Positions 21,022 to 27,875 of a stretch of 28,694 nucleotides of DNA are shown here, in pieces. Source of the stretch: Multifurca ochricompacta. Taxonomy: Eukaryota; Basidiomycota; Agaricomycetes; Russulales; Russulaceae. The stretch is from positions 1-28,694 of the forward strand of contig WTXG01000379.1 in assembly GCA_022496185.1 (NCBI GenBank), written 5' to 3'. A model generated the notes under the pieces. It was not told the DNA's origin. It did not search any database and was given only the letters and a program-made list of their open reading frames with translations. Position 1 is the first letter of the stretch; each line of letters begins with the position of its first letter. The translations under genes were made by a program, and so were the position numbers.

Positions 21022-21225
21022 GTATTGGATATGATACCAAACTCTTTTCTTGTTGTCGTATTCTACTGGTTGGTATCTTCTGTTGTGATAGACATAGTAT
21101 CCAAACTCAGTTTCAAAGTCTTTCCAGATGGCAGAGCCAAGTGTCTGTTGTGAAAGATTATTCTTGTCTCTGCAGTCAATGAGCTCTTCTTTGAACAAGG
21201 TTTGACTGCAGCTGGAAGAAGCCAC
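21022..21225 (-). pseudogene. Leader ORF of gypsy A (function unknown), interrupted by the solo LTR
   Basis: An ORF from the ATG at 21225, 23 bases past the LTR and lying directly after the primer binding site, reads MASSSCSQTLFKEELIDCRD, then WKDFETEFGYYVYHNRRYQP. At 21022 the solo LTR cuts it. Taking out the LTR and one GTAT continues the same frame at 18832, through one TGA (18821-18823, again a possible CGA) and on past the gag ATG at 18770 in a different frame, about 110 codons in all. It may be an upstream ORF regulating gag, or an N-terminal extension. No known domain is recognised. Confidence 0.45.
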
Positions 21226-21234
21226 AATGGGAGG

Positions 21235-21245
21235 AGACTTGACTT
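21235..21245 (-). promoter_or_regulatory. Putative self-priming site of gypsy A
   Basis: Two bases after the 5' LTR the element strand reads AAGTCAAGTCT. It is complementary to AGACTYRACTT in the LTR (21472-21482 in this copy), which starts 34 bp after the TATATAAG box. No TGG tRNA-type site is present. The layout matches the self-priming known from Tf1 of fission yeast. Confidence 0.65.
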
Positions 21246-21247
21246 GA

Positions 21248-21836
21248 TGTTATGTCCAGTGCAGGACGTTCCACATGACTTGTGTGATAGTGTATTGTTC
21301 AGAATCAGATAAGAAACCAACAAGGCTTCTTGGAGTTCAGGTGGAATGAGCCAAAGTCAAAGGGGCTGTTCCCTAAGACAATGTTGAGCAGAAAGGTGTC
21401 AGAAACACCAAGAGGAATGAGTCAGAGATCCAACAGGAAATGTCCAGAAGACAAGCACTGATGTATTCAATAAGTTGAGTCTGAGGTCTACAATGTAGTT
21501 ACAGCAGACTTATATATGTAATTGAATGAGCATCTAAAGATAAGATAATGCGGAGTCATGTGGGCCTGAATATACAAAAGCAGAGGGCATAGAGCCGAGC
21601 TTCTGATAGGAATTAAGTAAGTGTCTGGTCATAAAGATAAAGATAAGAGATATGAGATAAGAGGTCAATCATAAGCAAAGTGGCGCAAACAAGGATAAAG
21701 GTGATCACGGGGAAGGGAGCAGGGCATGTGACAGGTCCCAAGAAGGGGACATAATCAAGAAGTGTAGCATAGGGGACAGGCAGGATTGTCGCTGGGATCA
21801 TGAAGAAAAGTGGCTCGCTAGGCAGGGATCGTAACA
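21248..21836 (-). repeat. Gypsy A 5' LTR with TATA box
   Basis: 589 bp, homologous to 4247-4838. The TATATAAG promoter box lies on the minus strand at 21516-21509 and the predicted transcript start AGACTCAACTT at 21482-21472. Its right end is followed by the CGGTG duplication at 21837-21841. Confidence 0.92.
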
Positions 21837-21841
21837 CGGTG

Positions 21842-21967
21842 GCTGCATATAGTGATCCGCTCACATATTGGGAGGTGATGAAGTCAGAACACTAGCAACT
21901 GGCAGGACACATGCCAATATGAAATGGACACACTAGCCAAGAATGGAACTTGGATGCTAGTGGACTT
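21842..21967 (+). pseudogene. Copia C, start of the reverse transcriptase region (continuation of 1736-4246)
   Basis: Follows the right CGGTG duplication and reads AAYSDPLTYWEVMKSEH then, after a TAG at 21893 (Trp expected) and a frame change, CQYEMDTLAKNGTWMLVDF. This is the block that opens the copia RT region; compare DPLTFQEAMQSDN in copia B. The fragment is cut at 21968 by a copia-B-type LTR end. The rest of RT and RNase H is missing from the window. Confidence 0.85.
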
Positions 21968-22338
21968 TGTGAAACAGGCATGGTGCACAGCATACTGACT
22001 GTAGGTGTTAGCATGTAAGGCTAGAAAGACAAGTTATATTTACAACCTTTGCTGAGTACCCCATTTTCTTCACTCTTCCACACGAGAACCCTGCCTTACT
22101 GCCCACTCTGCATTTCTTGATTATGTCCCCATCCTGGACCCGTCATGTGCTTTGCTCCCATCCCTGTGACTTGCTTTGTACTTGTTGACCTGACATTTAC
22201 CTATGTTTGATCCCTTATCGCTTATCTTCTTATCTTTATGACCAGACACTTAATTCCCTATCAGAAGCTCGGCTTTATGCTGTTCCACTTTTGTATATTT
22301 GGGCCCACTTGACTCCATATGCCTAATCTCGTAGACAC
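21968..22338. repeat. Broken LTR pieces: copia-B-type end (21968 to about 22038) then gypsy A-type U3 (about 22038-22338)
   Basis: 21968-22038 matches the terminal 70 bp of the copia B LTR in minus orientation. From about 22038 the sequence matches the U3 part of the gypsy A-family LTR in plus orientation (opposite to gypsy A), starting TTTACAACC instead of TGTTACAACC and stopping before the TATA box at TAGACAC. There is no gene. Confidence 0.75.
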
Positions 22339-22841
22339 TGTGAAACAGGCATGTGCGCAGCATACTGACTGTGAAGTTAGCGGGTTAGGCTAGAAAGACA
22401 AGTTATACTTCAGAGGAGAAGACAACTCTGTTACTCTATACTACACACCTAGAAAGACAAGTTATCTACAGGAGACGGTTAGTCAAAGGTAAGGTAGTTA
22501 GTAGAGTGGATGGAACTTACACTTCAGAGGAGAAGACAACTCTGAAGTGTAAGAGACGAAACAGACACCCTTATATACTCTATGAAGGGATGGTCTGTGC
22601 ACTGGGAATAAGTCCACAAGTGCCGGACAGAGTCCAAACAATAAACAGAGGGAGAAAGGCTATTGGCCACTACAGAAATCACATGTTACATGGTGCATCA
22701 GTCAGCTACTGCGGAATGTGAGAAAGAAAGTAATAAAGATAATGTAAAAGTCCGAAACTCCGGTATCTAATCTAATCTACAAAGTAGCTAATCTAATCAC
22801 CTGATGCCTGAAGCATCACCGAACATCTTCTGTGTTCAACA
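22339..22841 (-). repeat. Solo LTR of the copia B family, minus orientation
   Basis: 503 bp from TGTGAAACAGG to GTGTTCAACA. The flanking five bases differ (GACAC on the left, AGCCC on the right), so no target duplication is visible. A stretch of 216 bases (22506-22721) has the same conceptual translation as the inverted stretch at 24103-24318, showing very close similarity to the LTR at 23983-24479. Confidence 0.88.
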
Positions 22842-23772
22842 AGCCCCCATGAATTACTCCTTGGCTTCCGTCCTAGTCCCCCAAACTCCAAAATTACCAC
22901 CCCAATCCCCACCTTATCAGATCGCCTCGCTTCTATTCTCTCTGCCCGTCGTCTCGCATCCAAAGTTCTGGAACAACTGACACCTCTAACACCATCTTTC
23001 TCCCTCCATGATCAGGTCTGGCTTGAAGGTAAGCATATCTCCTCCCTCTTCCCATCCCAAAAGCTCGCCCCCCGCCGCCATGGACCCTTCACGATCACCC
23101 GCGTTATATCTCCCGTTGCCTTCGAACTTGCCCTCCCTCCTTCCCTAAAGATTCACAATGTTTTCCATGCCTCCCTTCTCTCCCCATACATCACCACCTC
23201 TGCATATGGCCCATCCCCGCCTCGACCCCTCCTGTCCTGGTTCATGGCACCGAGGAAGTTGAAATCGACTGTGTCATTGGCCACCGCCGCTCAGGCCGCC
23301 TAGGCTGCCTCCAGTTTCTCCTTTGCTGGAAGGGGTTCCCATCCTCTGACAATGAATGGGTCGATTATCGTCATATTCATGCTGATGACCTCATTCATGA
23401 CTACCTTTCCACCCTTCCCCCTTCCCTTGCTGCTGCCCTTCCTGTTCGTAGTCTCACAAACCTTACAATGGGAGGTAATTCACCTTCAAAACCCTCACCC
23501 CGCCTTTTTATTCGCATACCCCCGAGAAAGCCTATAAAGTCCACACCCCCACCAATATCCGCATCCGATGAAAAATGCATTCGCCATATCGCCCCACTCC
23601 CAACCCAGACCTTTGCCACATACAACTCCATTGAAATGGCTCAAAAAACCCTCCTTACACAACGCTGCCTAAACAAAGCAGCCGCTGCCCATCATCTCAC
23701 CCCTGTTTTAATTGCACAGTATCTAAGAACACCTAGAGTTCGTCAAGGGACTTCGAACCTTAGCGAGAGGTA
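22842..23772 (+). pseudogene. Gypsy E: C-terminal integrase, chromodomain and long basic tail
   Basis: The frame from 22845 reads PHELLLGFRP, then DQVWLEGKHISSLFPSQKLA, RRHGPFTITRVISPVAFELA and KIHNVFHASLLSPYI. After a one-base frame change near 23205-23240 it continues VHGTEEVEIDCVIGHR and CLQFLLCWKGFPSSDNEWVD, a chromodomain. A tail of about 120 residues follows, Pro/Ser/Lys-rich then helical (SLLTQRCLNKAAAAHHL-like), ending at the TAA at about 23771 next to a purine-rich GCGAGAGG. CpG sites are retained and there are no TGA stops, so it is less decayed by CpG mutation than gypsy A. The 5' part of the element is absent. Confidence 0.85.
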
Positions 23773-23773
23773 A

Positions 23774-23982
23774 TGTTACAATACCTAATACGATACCTTT
23801 CCCCGTACTATACAGACAGAAACGTACGATACTGCAACGTACGACTTTTTCTCCTCCTTTACTCTTACTAGCCTCAAACCTTAGCAGCACCCTTAACATA
23901 ATAACGTCATCCTCTTCCACTCCTATTTAAGTTACCATACGCTCAAGCTATATTCCTTAGTCTTGAGCTTTTGTGATCTACG
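23774..23982 (+). repeat. Gypsy E 3' LTR, first part
   Basis: Begins TGTTACAATACC directly after the coding end and includes a TATTTAAG box near 23923. It is cut after about 209 bp by the copia LTR at 23983, and no continuation is seen in the window. Confidence 0.7.
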
Positions 23983-24479
23983 TGTTGAACACAGAAGATG
24001 TTCGGTGATGCTTCAGGCATCAGGTGATTAGATTAGCTACTTTGTAGATTAGATTAGATACCGGAGTTTCGGACTTTTACATTATCTTTATTACTTTCTT
24101 TCTCACATTCCGCAGTAGCTGACTGATGCACCATGTAACATGTGATTTCTGTAGTGGCCAATAGCCTTTCTCCCTCTGTTTATTGTTTGGACTCTGTCCG
24201 GCACTTGTGGACTTATTCCCAGTGCACAGACCATCCCTTCATAGAGTATATAAGGGTGTCTGTTTCGTCTCTTACACTTCAGAGTTGTCTTCTCCTCTGA
24301 AGTGTAAGTTCCATCCACTCTACTACCTTACCTTTGACTAACCGTCTCCTGTAGAAACTTGTCTTTCTAGGTGTGTAGTATAGAGTAACAGAGTTGTCTT
24401 CTCCTCTGAAGTATAACTTGTCTTTCTAGCTTAACCGCTAACTTCACAGTCAGTATGCTGCGCACATGCCTGTTTCACA
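23983..24479 (+). repeat. Copia B2 5' LTR with TATA box and 14-bp inverted repeat
   Basis: 497 bp from TGTTGAACACAG to CCTGTTTCACA. TATATAAG is at 24247-24254. At 24271-24308 CTTACACTTCAGAG and CTCTGAAGTGTAAG form a perfect 14-bp inverted repeat with a 10-base loop, found in all four LTRs of the family. Confidence 0.93.
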
Positions 24480-24491
24480 GGTTATGGGCCC
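24480..24491 (+). promoter_or_regulatory. Primer binding site of copia B2 (initiator tRNA-Met, internal)
   Basis: GGTTATGGGCCC lies directly after the LTR. It is complementary to the anticodon arm of initiator tRNA-Met (GGGCCCATAACC), the priming mode established for Drosophila copia. The same bases flank the copia B 5' LTR at 18040-18051. Confidence 0.85.
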
Positions 24492-25403
24492 TGAGCACGC
24501 TTTACTGATCTGTCTCTTCTTTGATCAGTCCAAACCTTCTTCAAGCTCACCAGCTTCAAGACTTCGTCTTTCCCAATCAGTCTAAACAGTGAGCTTCGAA
24601 TTCTTCCCTTGCCCTTAACTGTCCACAAGGTGGTGCGTTTATGTGCCCACCTTGATCTGTCTGGCTAGTCCCTCAGGGGATTCTTGCAAGAGGTGATGAG
24701 GGACCCTAAGCGGGTGAAACACCTTGAGTTCCTCATGTGCGCTCTAAGTAAATAGTATTCTTAGTTGTAGCTGGGTCTTCGTCCCATCCATAGTCTTAGT
24801 AGGCCACTTGCCCAGAAGGCTTGGGGCTATAGGTTCAGTCAATGCTTGGCTCGATCTGTAAGCCAGGTTTAGCGACCTGCAGGTAGAGTTTAGGGTCTAG
24901 AACAAGGCATGGGTAGTCACTCCCATGACGCTTGGGCTCGATACAAGTAGGCTTGAACTACTATAGTATTTACACAGTAGCTAGAAGGTTTTGTCTCTGG
25001 GCAGAAGTACCCGCTGCCGTTGTTGGGGGTCCGCCCCAACCAGAGGAAACCTGATAGTCTACTATAGTCATGGCCCCAATCATCTAGGGCTTAATCATGG
25101 ACTCCACCACCAGCACTAGAGGAAGGGCTTATACCCTTTGTCTCTAGTGGAACTTGCGGTTGGCTCCTCCATGACATGACTCCCCATCTATTTACACAAT
25201 GTCCCCCTGATGTGGGCTTAGGACTTGTTGTAGATGGCGCTAGACAGCTTACTATACTACTTAGAAGTCGCACATCAGAGCAGGACTTTTCTAAGTTCTG
25301 AAGCATAGCGCCACAGATTGGACGGGCCCTCTTAAATGAGACCTGGACAACTGGTTCTAACTGCTCCTTGGAACCAGGATCAAACCCTTTTAAATCATCT
25401 CAA
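24492..25403 (+). other. Copia B2 long untranslated leader
   Basis: No credible ORF, although it is over 900 bases long. It is collinear with the copia B leader (17130-18039). Inverted repeats include CTCTTGCAAGAG, a CAAG-GGTG/CACC-TTG stem near 24686-24726 and a GGGG/CCCC hairpin near 25020-25040 kept in both copies. Possible packaging, translation or dimerisation RNA; this is inference. Confidence 0.6.
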
Positions 25404-26328
25404 ATGTCTTCCATCGTCTTCCCTCCCACTTTCAAGTTTGACAAACTTGATGGCTCCAATTGGCAGCAATGGTCTGTGTCGTTCACAGCCTTGCTGAGGA
25501 TCAATGGGATGAAGAGGCACATCACGCATGATGCCCCTGAATTCCTCAATCCTCCCAAGCCAGAGGATGGAGAAAAGGATGACGAATATGCCAAGCGCTT
25601 TGCGCTTTGGTCTGAGCCTATGTACCAAGAATGGAATAGGGTGGAGGAGGTCCTCATGGGAGTTCTGGTGATGGTCACATCGCCAGAAACATACTCTCAA
25701 ATTGCCTCTGACAGAACGTATCCAACTGTCAATGCCAAGTATGAGCATTTGGAATCGCTCTACGGCTCAGTAGGTAGCATGGCCACCTACAACTTGTGGT
25801 GTTCTGTATCCTCCTTCCGCTTGGAAGAAGGAAAGCAATTCAGACCCCAGTTGCAGCGTGTGTTGGATGTGAGGAGTACTCTCAAGGAAAATGGGATGGA
25901 GATCTCTGATCTCCAGTTGAGCTTTATTTTGCTCCAATCCCTACCTCCATCCTACTCAGCCATTGCTGGCTCTATCCTGGCGTCAGGTCCTCCTGACCGC
26001 CTTTCCCCTCAGGACCTTGTACAAAGGTTCCTAAATGAGGAAAGCCGACTAGCCGGCCCCGCAGGAAGTGGTGTTGGGGCTGCCCTTAACAAGGCAGCCC
26101 ATGTCAACAAAACAAAAACAAAAAACAAGTATCTTTCACACCACAACCTGCAGGTGCATCATCGTCCAATGATGTCACCTGCTTCTATTGCCAGAAGCCG
26201 GGCCACAAGGCTAATGAATGTCGGCAAAGGAAACAGGACAGAGCCAATGCTGATGCAGGCAAAAAGGGCAACAAGAGGAAGGGGCAAGGCCCCAGTGTAC
26301 AAAATAACTCCACACAAATAGCTACCGT
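25404..26328 (+). pseudogene. Copia B2 gag
   Basis: Best-preserved gag of the family. The ATG at 25404 (MSSIVFPPTFKFDKLDGS) is preferred over an in-frame TTG at 25368 because the copia B copy starts at the same ATG. About 250 residues are open, including FNPPKP-type linker, YAKRFALWSEPMYQEW, YGSVGSMATYNLW, EISDLQLSFILL and LNEESRLAGPAGSGVGAALN. Then a frameshift near 26105-26145 moves the CCHC knuckle (CFYCQKPGHKANEC, about 26180-26222) to another frame, followed by a Lys/Arg-rich tail. The gene is cut at the gypsy F LTR. Confidence 0.87.
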
Positions 26329-26916
26329 TGTCATGAACTGACACCCTAGAAAACCTCCTGACCCCCAGAAATCCTCAGACGCTCCCAGAGACCTTGTAAA
26401 ACCCTCAGAGATGAAGATAACCCTAGATTAAGACCAGAGAAGGGCCGGTCCGGACCAGGGCCGGACTCCTGCCAAATTGGAGACCTGTGGGAAGAGTACT
26501 AACAGAACCCCACAATGTCTAAACAGCAGTGCACAAACTGCGGACTGCGGACTGCGGACTGCGGACTGCGGATTCCTAAGCCCAAAAGTGGGGCTATTCT
26601 CATTGGTGGATCAGTAGGGAGTTAGAGCGGAGTTGGCCTCCCCTAAAGTGGTGCACAGACCAAAGTCCCGGTTGTAATTACGTATATAAACCCTTTGGGA
26701 ATAGAATGGACAGCTCCAGACTGTCCACTTGTGATCCGGTTCCTGATTACCTAGGAGATTAGCCCCACTTTGTGGAAGGCTTCTCATCCCTTGCCCTTGA
26801 GCTGTTCGCTTCGCCTCTCTTGCACTTTCGCCCTCACTCTCACCTTTTGCCCACTTCTAAATCCTTTCCCCTCGCATACAACCCACTGTCCAGGCAGTCG
26901 ACAGTGAGTTGTAACA
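26329..26916 (+). repeat. Gypsy F 5' LTR with TATA box
   Basis: 588 bp from TGTCATGAACTGACACC to GAGTTGTAACA. TATATAAA is at 26683-26690, and AGACTGTCCA at 26718-26727 is the predicted transcript start. U3 holds a palindrome GGTCCGGACC (26447-26456) and five ACTGCGG units. The TG..TAACA ends resemble the gypsy A LTR, but the interior is unrelated. Confidence 0.78.
26537..26571 (+). repeat. 7-bp tandem repeat (ACTGCGG x5) in the U3 of gypsy F
   Basis: Five perfect head-to-tail units, about 110 bp upstream of the TATA box. Every unit keeps its CpG. Confidence 0.95.
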
Positions 26917-26918
26917 TT

Positions 26919-26928
26919 TGGACAGTCT
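26919..26928 (+). promoter_or_regulatory. Putative self-priming site of gypsy F
   Basis: TGGACAGTCT, two bases after the LTR end, is the exact complement of AGACTGTCCA at 26718-26727, which begins 35 bp after the start of the TATA box. Confidence 0.65.
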
Positions 26929-27280
26929 CTTTCACAGCAGACAGTGACTGACAAAGTGCCCTAGTGTCCCAAAACAGCTCTCCTGTGTCCTACACCTCGG
27001 ATCAAGCAGCCTCCCCCCCCTACGAGCTTACCCCCCCACGAAATCCTCAACTTCGCTGCCTTAGTAGAGGCAGCTGCCACAGCATCCCCTGCCCCCCTTC
27101 ATCGGTCTTGCCTCCTCTGGAACTCCAGAACTTCATCCTTTCCCTGTGCCCTCCCCCACCCTCCAATTGCCCCCTCTCGTTCCCCCAGGCCTCTTAAACG
27201 CGTCCAACACCTTTGGCACCCCCCCTCCTCGTTATATTCGCCTCCCAACCCCAGCTCCACCCCCTCCCACTACTGCAAAC
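26929..27280 (+). pseudogene. Gypsy F leader and possible start of gag, truncated
   Basis: A C-rich stretch codes for Pro/Ser/Leu-rich peptides in more than one frame (for example LPPLELQNFILSLCPPPP near 27110-27165). Such composition is common at gag N-termini, but no motif fixes the frame, so the gag call is weak. It ends where the second gypsy A-family LTR begins at 27281. Confidence 0.35.
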
Positions 27281-27857
27281 TGTTACGTCCGGTGTGGACG
27301 TTCTGCACGACTTGTGCGACAGCTTCGTTCGTAGGTTCAGATAAGAGACCAATAAGACCTCTTGGAGTATAAGGGGATGAGTCAAAGTCAACGGGGCTGT
27401 TCCGAGTGACAATGTTGAGCGGAAAGTGCCAAAAGCACTGAGACGATCGAGTCAGAGGTTTCAAGGGGAAGTCCGGAAGACAAACACCGATGTATTCAAT
27501 AAGTCGAGTCTGAGGTCTACATTGTAGCTACAGTGGACTTTATATACGTAATCAGATGAGCGTCTACAGATAAGAATCGCGGAGTCAAGTGGGCCCAAAT
27601 ATATGAAAGCGGAGGGCGTAAAGCCTGGCTTCTACTGATAGGGAATTAAGTAAGTGTCTGGTCGTACGATAAGGAGATAAGTGATAAGCAGAGATAACGA
27701 CAGCCAAAGACATGTAAACAAGCGAGTCACGGGGATGGGCGAAGAGCATGTGACGGGTCCCACGATGGAGACGTAATCTGGTAGTGGAGAGTAGGCGGCA
27801 AGGAAGGGTCATCGTTGGGTAAGAAAAAGAATACGGGTAAAGACGGGGTTCGTAACA
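27281..27857 (-). repeat. LTR (3') of a second gypsy A-family element
   Basis: 577 bp from TGTTACGTCCGG to TCGTAACA, with many CpG sites intact, including AGACTCGACTT at the predicted transcript start. It is followed at 27858-27873 by the same polypurine tract as gypsy A. The element continues beyond the window, so its other LTR is not seen. Confidence 0.9.
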
Positions 27858-27875
27858 TCACCCCCTCTTCTGGTT

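Larger units (their letters stand above)
4247..21836 (-). mobile_element. Gypsy A: full-length minus-strand Ty3/gypsy chromovirus carrying three nested insertions
   Basis: Two LTRs in the same orientation (5' LTR 21248-21836, 3' LTR 4247-4838) bound a gag, protease, RT, RNase H, integrase-chromodomain order, with an additional ORF after pol. The element is inserted into copia C with a 5-bp duplication (CGGTG, decayed to TGGTG on the left). Removing the hAT-like element, copia B and the solo LTR complex leaves about 7.5 kb. The LTRs begin TGTTA and end TAACA. The polypurine tract is next to the 3' LTR, and an 11-base sequence beside the 5' LTR is complementary to the predicted transcript start. 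Many TGA stops disable it. A second family member begins at 27281. Confidence 0.92.
23983..26328 (+). mobile_element. Copia B2: 5' part of a second copia-B-family element, plus strand
   Basis: LTR 23983-24479, primer binding site 24480-24491, leader to 25403 and gag to about 26328, where the LTR of gypsy F begins. The order and sequence match copia B in reverse orientation. The pol part lies beyond gypsy F outside the window, or is lost. Confidence 0.9.

Noticed and set aside
21268..21290. Tandem gypsy LTRs as evidence of a duplicated complete element.
   Set aside because: Only one internal region is present, and target duplications explain each LTR separately.
22506..22721. A conserved 71-codon ORF present identically in two LTRs (also 24103-24318 on the other strand).
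   Set aside because: It lies antisense in the LTR across the promoter. The identity reflects close similarity of the LTR DNA, and the ORF is broken in the other two LTR copies.
24685..24730. A TGATGAG ... GAAAC pattern in the copia leader resembling a hammerhead ribozyme core.
   Set aside because: The essential first C of the core is G, and the bases between the two boxes do not form a helix directly joined to the core. It is better explained as part of a simple stem (CAAG-GGTG/CACC-TTG).
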